The position numbers were made by a program, and so were the translations under genes. From Kumtagia sp964244725 (GTDB lineage: Bacteria; Pseudomonadota; Alphaproteobacteria; Rhizobiales; Rhizobiaceae): a stretch of 64,000 bases of DNA. The notes below the pieces were generated by a model, which saw only the letters and a program-made list of their open reading frames with translations, had not been told where the DNA came from and searched no databases. The stretch is from contig CAXTJQ010000004.1 of the NCBI GenBank assembly GCA_964244725.1, positions 124,001-188,000 on the forward strand, written 5' to 3'. Within the stretch, counting starts at the first letter, position 1. Every line of letters begins with the position of its first letter. Positions 7,684-17,713 of the stretch are shown here, one piece after another.

Positions 7684-8673
7684 CTAGACGCGAACCGTTC
7701 TGCCCTCCGCAACGGATTTCAACGCCGCATCGGCCAGCTTGAGCGCGGCGAGCCCGTCCGCGCCGTTCGGCGATGCAGGCTTGCCGGTCGTGACGGCGTC
7801 GATAAAGGCGGCGATCTCGTTGGCATAGGCCTCGAGATAACGCGTCATGAAGAAGTCGTGCAGCGGCGGGCGGGTATAACCCTTGGCATTTGCAATCTCG
7901 ATCGAGACGGGGCGCTGGTTTTCGGCCGAGGCCATGCCCTCCGAGCCGAAGATCTCGACTCGCTGGTCGTAGCCATAGGTGGCGCGGCGCGAATTGGTGA
8001 TCACGCACTGTTTTCCGCCTTGCGTCTTCAGGATGACATTGACGCTGTCGAAATCGCCAGCCTGGCCGATCTTCTTGTCGACCAGAACGGACGCCATGGC
8101 AGTGACCTCGACCGGTTCCTCGTCGAGAAAGAAACGCGCCAGATCGAAATCGTGGATGGTCATGTCTCGGAAGATCCCGCCAGAGCGGGCGATGTAGTCG
8201 AGCGGGGGAGGCCCCGGATCGCGCGAGGTGATGACGATCATCTCGACAGCGCCGACAGCGCCGTCGTCGATCGCCGTGCGCACGGCGGCGAAATGGGGAT
8301 CGAAACGACGATTGAATCCGACCATTAGCGTCGCGCCCGCCCGTTCGACGACCTTCAGGCAGCCCTCGACGCGCGCGACATCGAGATGAATCGGCTTTTC
8401 GCAGAACACCGCCTTGCCGGCCTTGGCGAAGCGCTCGATTAAGTCGGCATGCGTGTCGGTCGGCGTGCAGATCACGACCGCGTCGATGTCAGGGGATGCT
8501 TCGATTTCGTCGATGGTGCGGATCGCGCAGCCGTGGACGCCCGCCAGATAGTCTGCCGCCTGCGCGAAGGCGTCGGCCACGGCGACCAACTCAGCCCCCC
8601 GGTTCGAGGCAATCGCCTTCGCGTGAACCTTGCCGATGCGGCCCGCGCCAAGCAGGCCAAAACGTACGGTCAT
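7684..8673 (-). CDS. iolG: Inositol 2-dehydrogenase
   Basis: A 329-residue Gfo/Idh/MocA enzyme of the length usual for IolG, the NAD-dependent first step of inositol breakdown (myo-inositol to 2-keto-myo-inositol). Visible motifs are the Rossmann LLGAGRIGKVH, the EKP motif VFCEKPIHLD, and GGIFRDMTIHDFDLARF with the conserved Asp and His of the active site. The start follows AGGGG at a good distance. An in-frame ATG 15 nt upstream has no ribosome-binding site. The gene is convergent with the paralogous dehydrogenase next door. Confidence 0.9.
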   Translation of the reverse strand: MTVRFGLLGAGRIGKVHAKAIASNRGAELVAVADAFAQAADYLAGVHGCAIRTIDEIEASPDIDAVVICTPTDTHADLIERFAKAGKAVFCEKPIHLDVARVEGCLKVVERAGATLMVGFNRRFDPHFAAVRTAIDDGAVGAVEMIVITSRDPGPPPLDYIARSGGIFRDMTIHDFDLARFFLDEEPVEVTAMASVLVDKKIGQAGDFDSVNVILKTQGGKQCVITNSRRATYGYDQRVEIFGSEGMASAENQRPVSIEIANAKGYTRPPLHDFFMTRYLEAYANEIAAFIDAVTTGKPASPNGADGLAALKLADAALKSVAEGRTVRV

Positions 8674-8785
8674 CGAAATCCCCTTCATCGCCGAACGGCG
8701 ACTGGATACCGGTCGGGGCCACGCGCCGCAACCGCCTGACAGTTCAGACACCCGGAATACGTCACGAAATCCGCGCCATGCGTTC

Positions 8786-9475
8786 TCAATAGAGATCGAG
8801 CTGGCGCGGTTCGGCCTCGAAGAGTTCGGCCGCGAGCGTGCGCGTGATGCGCGCCTGTCGTTCAAGCGCGAGCTTGTCGAGCGCGGCGACGAGATCGGCC
8901 GCGGCCGAGAGGGACCGCTCCATGCGGCGGACGAGAAACAGCACGACGGCCGGGTCGATCGCGATCTGCCGATCCGCGAACAGCTTGGTGATCACGCCGG
9001 ACAGGAGGAGATCGTCGGGCGGGCGAAGCTCGACCGCGGTCGCGGCCTGGAGCCGAGACCCAAGGTCGGGCAGTTTCACGCCCCAATTCGCGGCCGGCGT
9101 CCGGGCGGAAAGCAACACGCTGACGCCGGCTTCCCGCGCCGCATTGAGTACATGGAACAGGCTGTTCTCATCCAGTCCCGGTCGATCAACGTCGTCGACC
9201 AAGGTCGGCGGGTACGGCGACAGGCCTACGAACTCCAACAGTTCCGCGGCGTCGGCGCGGATCGCCTGAGATCGGGCTCGCCAGATGGCGCCGAGATGGG
9301 ATTTTCCCGAGCCCGGCGGCCCAACGAGAATGGCCACGGGAGCCGACCAGTTTGGCCAGCGCTCGATCAGCGCGACCGCGTCGCGGTTGGCGGCGGACAC
9401 CACGAGGTCCTCGCGCGCGAACGCGGGCACATGCGTGAAATCGAGTGGAAGCTGCCGCGGGCCATCCGAAGGCAT
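8786..9475 (-). CDS. hdaA: DnaA-inactivating AAA protein HdaA (Hda homologue)
   Basis: A 229-residue protein with an N-terminal sliding-clamp-binding motif QLPLDF (residues 8-13), an AAA+ core with Walker A GPPGSGKSHLG and Walker B-like PTLVDDVDRP, and a DnaA domain III-like C-terminal part. With the beta clamp, Hda/HdaA stimulates ATP hydrolysis by DnaA and so limits re-initiation of replication. The final residues RQLDLY resemble a second clamp motif. It lies downstream of a PerM permease and a CDP-alcohol phosphatidyltransferase, a common Rhizobiales order. Confidence 0.88.
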   Translation of the reverse strand: MPSDGPRQLPLDFTHVPAFAREDLVVSAANRDAVALIERWPNWSAPVAILVGPPGSGKSHLGAIWRARSQAIRADAAELLEFVGLSPYPPTLVDDVDRPGLDENSLFHVLNAAREAGVSVLLSARTPAANWGVKLPDLGSRLQAATAVELRPPDDLLLSGVITKLFADRQIAIDPAVVLFLVRRMERSLSAAADLVAALDKLALERQARITRTLAAELFEAEPRQLDLY

Positions 9476-9487
9476 GGAGTGGCCCGG

Positions 9488-10666
9488 TCAGTCCGTCGTC
9501 ACGGGCACGTCGACGATCCTGGCGGTGACGGCCATCTCGGATTCATCCGTGTGGCCGACATAGAGGGGAGAGTTGAGGTAGCGCGCGATGGCGAAACGCA
9601 CCAGAACGGCGATCGCAGCCGCTGCGGGTACGGCGATGAGCAAGCCGACAAAGCCGAAAAGCGCGCCGAACGCGAACAGCGCGAACATCAGCCAGACCGG
9701 GTGCAGGCCGACGCTCTTGCCGACGAGGCGCGGCTGCAGGATGTTGCCCTCGATGAACTGGCCGACGAAGAAGACGCAGGCGACCGCGCCGACCATGATC
9801 CAGTCCGGCGAGAACTGGACGAACGCGACGCCGACCGCCAGCACCAGGCCGACCAGCGACCCGACATAGGGGATAAAGCTGATCAGCCCTGCGAACAGGC
9901 CGATCAGGATGCCGAAATTCAAACCGGTCAGCGTCAGGCCGACTGCGTACATCAGCCCAAGCACAAGGCACAGCGTACCCTGCCCGCGCACGAAGCCGGC
10001 AGTCGCGGCGTTCACGTCGGTCGCGATCTGGCGGACATCGTCGACATGGTCGCGCGGCACCCAACCGTCGACCGTCGCGACCATCTTGTCCCAGTCGAGC
10101 AGCATGTAAAAGGCGACGACGGGGGTCACTATGAACAGGCTGGCAAGGCTCACCAGCGCCACGCCCGAACTCCAGATCGATGTGAAGACGGTGGTCAGGA
10201 AGCCGACACCCGACGAAAGAAGCGAATTCAAACCTTCGCGCAGATCGCCCGGGTTCATGCCGAAACGCCGCTCGATCCATTCCGGATCAAAGCTCGTGAC
10301 GAGGCCCTGCAAGCGGCTCAGATAGTCTGGCAGCTTGGCGGCGAAGTCCGACAATTGCGATGCCAGAACGGGAATCAGGATCACCAGCGCCATGACGACG
10401 ACAACCAGGAACGAGACGAGTATGACGGTCGTCGCCATGATCCGCGAGAGGCCGACCCGCTCCAGCCGATCGGCGACCGGATCGAGGAAATAGGCCAGCA
10501 CCATGCCCGCGACGAAAGGCAGGAGGATTTCGCTGAACAAATAGAGCAGGAAGGCGGCGACGAGTCCGGTGACGAGCCAGAACCTCAGCTGCCGGCGAAA
10601 CGCAGCGCCCGCGGCTTCCTGGACCGTTATCTCAGCGGTCCGCAGTTTCGCCTTCGCCATAGCCAT
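9488..10666 (-). CDS. AI-2E (PerM/YdgH-type) family transporter
   Basis: A 392-residue inner-membrane protein of the AI-2E transporter family. There is a hydrophobic pair near residues 30-75, a soluble middle of about 100 residues, and repeated helices through to residue about 370. Motifs include YFLDPVADRLER near the N-terminus and GNILQPRLVGKSVGLHPVWLMFALFAFG near the C-terminus, hallmarks of the family. Known members export autoinducer-2 or act as Na+/H+ antiporters, and the substrate here is unknown. The start overlaps the end of the upstream phosphatidyltransferase gene by 35 nt, so the two are translationally coupled. Confidence 0.85.
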   Translation of the reverse strand: MAMAKAKLRTAEITVQEAAGAAFRRQLRFWLVTGLVAAFLLYLFSEILLPFVAGMVLAYFLDPVADRLERVGLSRIMATTVILVSFLVVVVMALVILIPVLASQLSDFAAKLPDYLSRLQGLVTSFDPEWIERRFGMNPGDLREGLNSLLSSGVGFLTTVFTSIWSSGVALVSLASLFIVTPVVAFYMLLDWDKMVATVDGWVPRDHVDDVRQIATDVNAATAGFVRGQGTLCLVLGLMYAVGLTLTGLNFGILIGLFAGLISFIPYVGSLVGLVLAVGVAFVQFSPDWIMVGAVACVFFVGQFIEGNILQPRLVGKSVGLHPVWLMFALFAFGALFGFVGLLIAVPAAAAIAVLVRFAIARYLNSPLYVGHTDESEMAVTARIVDVPVTTD

Positions 10667-11189
10667 TCATATGCCTCAGCCAGGCCACGAGATAGGCCGC
10701 GGCGGAAGCAACGGTCAAGACCCCGCACAGATCGATCAGACCGGCGCCGATCCAGCCAAAATCCGCCTGCATGGCGAGTTCGCCAAGCACCGCCGCGGCT
10801 AACACGATCTGCGACGCGGTATTGACCTTCGAGATCAGCAGCGGCTTCATTTCGACAGGCCTTCCCATGACCGAGGATAGAACCACCGCGCTGACGATGA
10901 GGCCATCGCGGGTCACGACGGCGATCACCAGCCACAGCGGCATCTCGCCGATGATGCCGAGCATGACGAAAATAGTCACCAGCAGCAGCTTGTCGGCGAC
11001 GGGATCCAGATAGGCGCCGAGGACGCTGCGCTGGTTGAATTGCCGGGCGATGAAGCCGTCGACGCCGTCGGAGAGGCCGGCGATCAGGAAGCCCGCGAAC
11101 GCCCAGTCCATCCGCCCGCCCAGCATCGCGTAGACGATCGCCGGCACAAGAAGGAACCGCATGACCGTAATCAGATTCGGGATCGTCAA
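10632..11189 (-). CDS. CDP-alcohol phosphatidyltransferase family protein
   Basis: A 185-residue integral membrane enzyme with the full CDP-alcohol phosphotransferase signature D-G-x2-A-R-x8-G-x3-D-x3-D, seen as DGFIAR then GAYLDPVADK. It joins a CDP-activated lipid to an alcohol in phospholipid synthesis. A second family member, with the better PgsA profile, is encoded at 22219-22821. This one may instead make cardiolipin or another polar lipid. It is the first gene of the minus-strand group with the permease and hdaA, divergent from purM. Confidence 0.85.
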   Translation of the reverse strand: MTIPNLITVMRFLLVPAIVYAMLGGRMDWAFAGFLIAGLSDGVDGFIARQFNQRSVLGAYLDPVADKLLLVTIFVMLGIIGEMPLWLVIAVVTRDGLIVSAVVLSSVMGRPVEMKPLLISKVNTASQIVLAAAVLGELAMQADFGWIGAGLIDLCGVLTVASAAAYLVAWLRHMNGYGEGETADR

Positions 11190-11339
11190 GAACAGGTTCC
11201 TCGGCGCCTTGATTGCGGGTTACATGAGCGCACGGGGCGCACCGCGCAAGTAGCCGGCAGCGTCAGGCCGCTGGCGTTCTTGCGGGCGATGGTCGATCAT
11301 GCGAAGAGCCGGCAACGCCGAGGGCGCCGAGACAGGACC

Positions 11340-12404
11340 ATGGACGAACGGAAAAACGGGCTCACCTATGCCGAGGCGGGCGTCGACATCGACGCCGGCA
11401 ACCTTCTGGTCGAAAAGATCAAGCCTCTGGTGCGCACGACGCGGCGGCCTGGCGCGTCCGGCGAGATCGGCGGCTTCGGCGGCCTGTTCGACCTCAAGGC
11501 CGCGGGCTTCGCCGATCCGATCCTGGTCGCAGCCAACGACGGCGTCGGCACCAAACTCAGGATCGCGATCGAGGCCGGCAAGCATGACACGATCGGCATC
11601 GACCTCGTCGCGATGTGCGTCAACGACCTTGTGGTACAGGGCGCCGAGCCGCTTTTCTTCCTCGACTATTTCGCAACCGGCAAGCTCGATCCCGAGCAGG
11701 GCGCGGCGATCGTCGCGGGCATCGCCGAAGGCTGCCGGAAGGCCGGCTGCGCGCTGATCGGCGGCGAGACCGCCGAGATGCCGGGGATGTACCACGGCGG
11801 CGACTACGACCTCGCCGGCTTTGCAGTGGGCGCGGCCGAGCGCGGGCAATTGCTGCCGAGCGACGATATCGTCGAAGGCGACGCGCTGCTCGGCCTCGCC
11901 TCGTCGGGTCTGCATTCCAACGGGTTTTCGCTGGTCCGCCGGATCGTCGCGATATCGGGGCTGGCCTGGACGGATGCGGCGCCCTTCGCCGACGGTCGCA
12001 CTTTAGCCGAGGCGTTGCTTGAGCCGACGCGCATCTACGTCAAGTCGCTGCTCGGCGCGGTGCGCGGGACGCATGGCGTCAAGGCGCTCGCCCATATCAC
12101 CGGCGGCGGCTTCCCGGACAACGTCCCGCGCGTCCTTCCCAAGGATTTCTCGGCCGAATTCGATCTCGACGCGATCGACGCGCCGCCGGTCTTCGCCTGG
12201 CTCGCCAAGACAGGCGGCGTGGCTCCGGCCGAGATGATGCGGACGTTCAATTGCGGCGTCGGCATGGTGGCGGTCGTGGCGGCGGGACAGGCGGCGCAGG
12301 TCGCCGCCGTGCTGCAGGAGGCGGGCGAGACGGTGACGCCGATCGGCCGCATCGTGCCGCGGCGTGGCGAGGGCGTGATCTATCGCGGAGCGCTGGCGCT
12401 ATGA
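11340..12404 (+). CDS. purM: Phosphoribosylformylglycinamidine cyclo-ligase (AIR synthetase)
   Basis: A 354-residue enzyme of purine synthesis that closes the imidazole ring (FGAM + ATP to AIR). Family motifs: GGFGGLFDL near residue 45, ANDGVGTKLRIA, the signature MCVNDLVVQGAEPLFFLDYFA, GGETAEMPGMY and HITGGGFPDNVPR. The chosen ATG gives the usual length; the open frame continues upstream without coding character. Its stop overlaps the purN start (ATGA), the standard purMN arrangement. It is divergent from the phosphatidyltransferase gene. Confidence 0.96.
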   Translation: MDERKNGLTYAEAGVDIDAGNLLVEKIKPLVRTTRRPGASGEIGGFGGLFDLKAAGFADPILVAANDGVGTKLRIAIEAGKHDTIGIDLVAMCVNDLVVQGAEPLFFLDYFATGKLDPEQGAAIVAGIAEGCRKAGCALIGGETAEMPGMYHGGDYDLAGFAVGAAERGQLLPSDDIVEGDALLGLASSGLHSNGFSLVRRIVAISGLAWTDAAPFADGRTLAEALLEPTRIYVKSLLGAVRGTHGVKALAHITGGGFPDNVPRVLPKDFSAEFDLDAIDAPPVFAWLAKTGGVAPAEMMRTFNCGVGMVAVVAAGQAAQVAAVLQEAGETVTPIGRIVPRRGEGVIYRGALAL

Positions 12405-13114
12405 CCGTCGTCAAGAAGCGCGTCGCCGTTCTCATTTCGGGTCGGGGCTCGAACATGTTGGCGCTCATCGAGGCCGCGAAAGCCTCGAACTTTCCGGCGC
12501 AGATCGTCGGCGTGATCGCCGACCGCGCCGATGCGCCGGGCTTGGCGCTCGCATCCGCGAACGGCCTGTTCGCCGACGCCATCCTGCGCGCCGACTTCCC
12601 CAGCAAAGAGGCTCACGACCAGGCCGTCGACGCGACCCTGCATGGCCTTGGCGCCGAGATCGTCTGCCTCGCAGGCTATATGCGCGTGCTGACCGAGGCT
12701 TTCGTGACTGAGTGGCAGGGGCGGATGATCAACATCCATCCATCGCTGCTGCCGCTTTTCCCCGGATTGGATACGCATGGGCGAGCGCTGGATGGGGGCG
12801 TGCGCCTGCATGGCTGCAGCGTCCATTTCGTGACGCCTGCCGTCGACCAGGGACCGATCGTCGCGCAAGCCGCCGTACCGGTTCTGTGCGGAGACACGCA
12901 GGCGTCGCTCGCGGCGCGCGTGCTGAAGGCAGAGCATGCGCTCTATCCGCTGGCGCTGCGACTGGTTTGCGAAGGGCGCGCCCGGATTGAGAACGGCCGC
13001 GCCGTCGTCGACGGATCCGCTGACGCCCGGGATCGCGCCATGCTGTCGTCGGTCTCCGAATCCAACTCCGACATCGACGTCGACGTTCAGGCCCTCGCGC
13101 GATTCACGCCTTGA
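12401..13114 (+). CDS. purN: Phosphoribosylglycinamide formyltransferase
   Basis: A 237-residue cytoplasmic enzyme that transfers a formyl group from 10-formyl-THF to GAR in purine synthesis. It shows the phosphate-binding ISGRGSNM near residue 13, the catalytic Asn/His segment INIHPSLLPLFPG, and HGCSVHFVTPAVDQGPI with the catalytic His and Asp. It overlaps purM by 4 nt. The C-terminal 20-25 residues, rich in Ser and Asp, go beyond the usual end of the fold. Confidence 0.96.
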   Translation: MTVVKKRVAVLISGRGSNMLALIEAAKASNFPAQIVGVIADRADAPGLALASANGLFADAILRADFPSKEAHDQAVDATLHGLGAEIVCLAGYMRVLTEAFVTEWQGRMINIHPSLLPLFPGLDTHGRALDGGVRLHGCSVHFVTPAVDQGPIVAQAAVPVLCGDTQASLAARVLKAEHALYPLALRLVCEGRARIENGRAVVDGSADARDRAMLSSVSESNSDIDVDVQALARFTP

Positions 13115-13195
13115 AGCATGGGTAATGCTCGCGCAAAGCAGAATCGCAGCGTCGGGCGGGAATGGTAAAGCGTTAATCACTTCAGGAACCGCACG

Positions 13196-14263
<1,068 letters not shown>

Positions 14264-14307
14264 CGCGCTTTGTCCGCCAATTTCCCGCAATTTTCGCACT
14301 CTGTCGT

Positions 14308-16431
14308 TCAGGCGGCCGCCTTCACCCAGACCTTGTTGTCGTGAAAGGCAGCGCCGCCATAGGGCGCGGGCGCATCCGAGCCGGTCAAGACGTTGATCCC
14401 CTCGCCGCGCTCATGCGCGCTGTTGGGCCAGATGCCCTCGGCGATCACCACGCCGCGATTGAGGCCGTCGAAGATCTTCGCGTGCAGCACGACCTCACCG
14501 CGATTGTTGCCGATCTCGACCCGGTCGCCTGAAGACAGCGACAGCGCCGCCGCGTCGTCCGGGTGGATCAGCAGTTCCGGACGACCCTCGCGCTGCCTGC
14601 CTGTCGGCGTCTCGCTGAAGGTCGAGTTGAGGAACGATCGCGCCGGCGACGTGGCGAGCCGGAAGGGATGCGCCGCGTCCGCGACCTCGATCAGATCGAC
14701 ATGGTCGGGCAATGCCGGCAGGCGCTCGACCTCGCCGTACAGTCCCATGCTTCTGGGCGGTCGATTGGGCGCGGCCTGTCCCGCCCAGTCGGGGCGGAAG
14801 CGGAAATTGCCGTCGGCATGGCCGAAGCCGTTCAGAAAATGCGCGGTCTCGAATTCCGGCTGGAGGTCGGCCCAGCGCTGCTCGCCGAAGGCGTCGAAAT
14901 CCGGCAGGCCCTTCTTTGCCAGCATGACCTCGATGTGCTCGCGCTCGGTCATGCCGAAACCCGGCCGGTCGGATACGCCGAGGCGCCTGGCGAGTTCCTC
15001 GATGACGTAATGATTGGTGCGCGGACCCGGCGGCGGATCGAGCAGCCTCGGGCCGAGCGTGATGTGCTGGTTGCCGCCGCCCTTGTAGATGTCGTCATGC
15101 TCCATGAACATCGTCGCGGGCAGCACCACATCGGCAAGCTTGGCCGTGTCGGTCATGAACTGCTCGTGGACGCAGGCGAACAGGTCGTCGCGCAGGAAAC
15201 CCTGCTTCACCAGCCGCTGCTCGGGCGCGATGTTCACCGGGTTGGTGTTCTGGATCAGCATAGCGGTGACCGGCGGGCCGCCGTAAAGCGCGTCCTCGAC
15301 ACGGGTAAGCACCGCGCCGACGCGCGACTGGTCGAGATGACGCACGTTCGGATCGCGCAGACGCGCGCCTTCGAGCAGGTCCGTGTCGAGCTTGAGGATC
15401 CCTGAATTGGAATGGAACGCGCCGCCGCCCTCATATTGCCAGCAGCCGGTGACCGCCGCGACCGATAGCGCGGCGTGCATGTTGACCGGGCCGTTGCGCT
15501 GGCGGGCGAAGCCGTAGCCGAGCCGGAAGAAGGTGCGTTTCGTCGTGCCGATCAGCCGTGCGAAGGCCTCGATCTCGGCGGCGGACAGGCCCGTGATAGC
15601 GCTCGCCCACTCCGGCGTTCGGGTGGCGAGATGCGCCTCGAGCCCGGCCGGATCGTCTGTGTATTTCGCCAGATAGCCGCGATCGGCGAGGTTGTCGCGA
15701 AACAGCACGTGCATCGTCGCGCAGGCGAGCGCGCCGTCGGTGCCAGGCTTCAGCATCAAGCCCATGTCGGCCTGCTTCATGGTGGCGTTGTCGTAGATGT
15801 CGATGACGACGATCCTGGCGCCGCGCTCCTTGCGCGCCTTGACCGCGTGAGTCATGACGTTGACCTGCGTGACGACCGCGTTGGTGCCCCAGATCACGAT
15901 GCAATCCGACTTCGCCATCTCGCGCGGATCGGCGCCTGACAGCCGGCCCGCGCCGACCATCCAGCCGGTCCAGGCGAGGTTGGTGCAGATCGAGCCGAAG
16001 AAGCCGGAGTAGCGCTTGGCGTGGCGCAGCCGGTCGATCCCGTCGCGCTGCACAAGCCCCATCGTGCCGGCATAGAAATAGGGCCAGACCGTCTCGCTGC
16101 CGTAACGCGCCTCGGCGGCGATGAATTTCTCGGCGACGAGGTCGAGCGCCGCTTCCCAACTCGAATCCTTCCAGGCGCCCTCGCCTTTGGCGCCAGAGCG
16201 CACCATCGGCCTGAGCAGGCGTTCCGGGTGATGAATCCGCTCGGAATAGCGCGCCACCTTGGCGCAGATGACGCCCGCCGTGTAGGTGTTCGCCTTCGCC
16301 CCATGCACGCGGCCGACGCGGCCGTCGGGAAGCAGTTCGACATCCAGCGCGCATGTCGACGGGCAATCATGCGGACAGGCCGAATGGCCGATGCGGAATT
16401 TGGAGGCTTGGATAGGCGCGTGCTGGTTCAT
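14308..16431 (-). CDS. Molybdopterin-dependent oxidoreductase (BisC/formate dehydrogenase-like)
   Basis: A 707-residue DMSO-reductase-superfamily enzyme. An N-terminal [4Fe-4S] site is formed by Cys19, Cys23, Cys27 and Cys56 (HDCPSTC, then GVICAKV). The molybdopterin domain follows, with MVGAGRLSGADPREM and WGTNAVVTQ, and a C-terminal molydop-binding domain contains LNSTFSETPTG and NNRGEVV. There is no Tat signal, so it should be cytoplasmic. The substrate is unknown. No electron-transfer subunit is encoded next to it; the neighbours are a PhyH oxygenase (convergent) and a ClpP-like gene. The cofactor genes moaD and moaE lie 6-8 kb away. Confidence 0.87.
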   Translation of the reverse strand: MNQHAPIQASKFRIGHSACPHDCPSTCALDVELLPDGRVGRVHGAKANTYTAGVICAKVARYSERIHHPERLLRPMVRSGAKGEGAWKDSSWEAALDLVAEKFIAAEARYGSETVWPYFYAGTMGLVQRDGIDRLRHAKRYSGFFGSICTNLAWTGWMVGAGRLSGADPREMAKSDCIVIWGTNAVVTQVNVMTHAVKARKERGARIVVIDIYDNATMKQADMGLMLKPGTDGALACATMHVLFRDNLADRGYLAKYTDDPAGLEAHLATRTPEWASAITGLSAAEIEAFARLIGTTKRTFFRLGYGFARQRNGPVNMHAALSVAAVTGCWQYEGGGAFHSNSGILKLDTDLLEGARLRDPNVRHLDQSRVGAVLTRVEDALYGGPPVTAMLIQNTNPVNIAPEQRLVKQGFLRDDLFACVHEQFMTDTAKLADVVLPATMFMEHDDIYKGGGNQHITLGPRLLDPPPGPRTNHYVIEELARRLGVSDRPGFGMTEREHIEVMLAKKGLPDFDAFGEQRWADLQPEFETAHFLNGFGHADGNFRFRPDWAGQAAPNRPPRSMGLYGEVERLPALPDHVDLIEVADAAHPFRLATSPARSFLNSTFSETPTGRQREGRPELLIHPDDAAALSLSSGDRVEIGNNRGEVVLHAKIFDGLNRGVVIAEGIWPNSAHERGEGINVLTGSDAPAPYGGAAFHDNKVWVKAAA

Positions 16432-16604
16432 GGGGGGAAGGTAACAAGTTTTGGCGGCTGCGTGTAGGACCAGCGGGCGCGATCACCTTTCGCGGAAAAG
16501 TTCGAAACTTTGTTGCAGTTCCAAGGGCGGCTAGGTTGCCGGCGATATCACAGTTTGCATCGACCCATTTGTCTTGCCGTTAAATCCTGAGCGAAGTTTT
16601 ACAA

Positions 16605-17687
16605 TTGGTCTGCATCGACAGGCAAGGCATCACCAGCATCATCAAGAAACTTCAGAAACTCCTTTCGGGTGGCCTTGGCGGAACGTACCTATCAGGACAG
16701 CTGCATGCTGCAAGCATCACGACGAGGGCTTTCGGTTCTCTCGAAAGCGGCGGCGAGGCAGTGGTCATACAAGGTGATTTGGAATACGGAGACATCGCCA
16801 TTTTCAATGACCTGACAGCACGATTGCCAAGGCAGACAGTTGTAGTCATTTCGTCGCCGGGCGGTAACCTGAAAGCCGGCATCGAGATCGGCAGGTTGAT
16901 ACGGCGCAACGGCTTTCGTGCTGCTGTATCAAACATGTGCCCGTCCGCGTGCGCGCTTGCATGGCTGGCCGGGTCGCAGCGGTTTGCCAGCCAGACTGCG
17001 CATATCGGCTTTCACGTCGCCTATTTAAGCGGGGAGCAGAAAACCGAGTCCGGGATAGGAAACGCCATCGTTGGTCACTATGTCGGGGAGTTGGGCTTCA
17101 GCGAGAACGTGGTCACCTATGTTACGTCGGCGCCACCGAACGATATGCAATGGCTGTCGTTCCGTGACGCCGCGCTGGTTGGTATAGACATCGAGACCAT
17201 CGATGACGGCAACTCCATGGCGTCGACCGCAGGTGTGCGACCGCTGCCGGTCGAAAACCCTTCCGCTAGCGAGTCGCCTAGCCAAGCGGAGTTATCCACC
17301 GCGAGCCCGACGACGGCTGCCATCGAACTCGTAAGGAATCTGGTCGAGTCTGACATGGCGCGCGGGCGCAACGCCCTGACCTTAGTCCGCGACACTTATG
17401 CCGACCGGCTCTCCTATTATGGTAAGAAATCGACGTTCGCCTCGGTCTATTCGGACAAGCAGAGGTACTTCGCACGGTGGCCAGTGCGCAATTATGTGAT
17501 CCTCGAGGACACGTTCCGCGCTTCGTGTGACGATCGCCACTGTCCTGTGACCGGTATTTATGATTGGCAGGTGGCGAACGCCGTCCGCAACAAGGCGGCG
17601 TCGGGCGTGGCGTCATTCAGCTACTTGCTTGAGCAGGTTGCCGGCAACCTCCGCGTCGTTTCGGAAGAGGGCGAAGTTATCAAATAG
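16605..17687 (+). CDS. ClpP/SppA-like serine protease fold protein (COG3904-like)
   Basis: About 360 residues. The N-terminal half has a ClpP/crotonase-like core: VVISSPGGNLKAGIEIG, then NMCPSACALAWLAG with a likely nucleophilic Ser, then AHIGFHVAY with a likely catalytic His. This matches predicted periplasmic proteins of COG3904. A low-complexity Ser/Pro linker (about residues 205-235) leads to an unrecognised C-terminal domain of about 120 residues with two close cysteines (SCDDRHC). The start is uncertain: the assigned one is TTG, no ribosome-binding site or clear signal peptide is visible, and a GTG at 16761 would remove the first 52 residues. Composition is visibly less GC-rich than its neighbours. 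Confidence 0.65.
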   Translation: MVCIDRQGITSIIKKLQKLLSGGLGGTYLSGQLHAASITTRAFGSLESGGEAVVIQGDLEYGDIAIFNDLTARLPRQTVVVISSPGGNLKAGIEIGRLIRRNGFRAAVSNMCPSACALAWLAGSQRFASQTAHIGFHVAYLSGEQKTESGIGNAIVGHYVGELGFSENVVTYVTSAPPNDMQWLSFRDAALVGIDIETIDDGNSMASTAGVRPLPVENPSASESPSQAELSTASPTTAAIELVRNLVESDMARGRNALTLVRDTYADRLSYYGKKSTFASVYSDKQRYFARWPVRNYVILEDTFRASCDDRHCPVTGIYDWQVANAVRNKAASGVASFSYLLEQVAGNLRVVSEEGEVIK

Positions 17688-17713
17688 CAAAGGCGTAGTT
17701 CTATTATGCGCCC

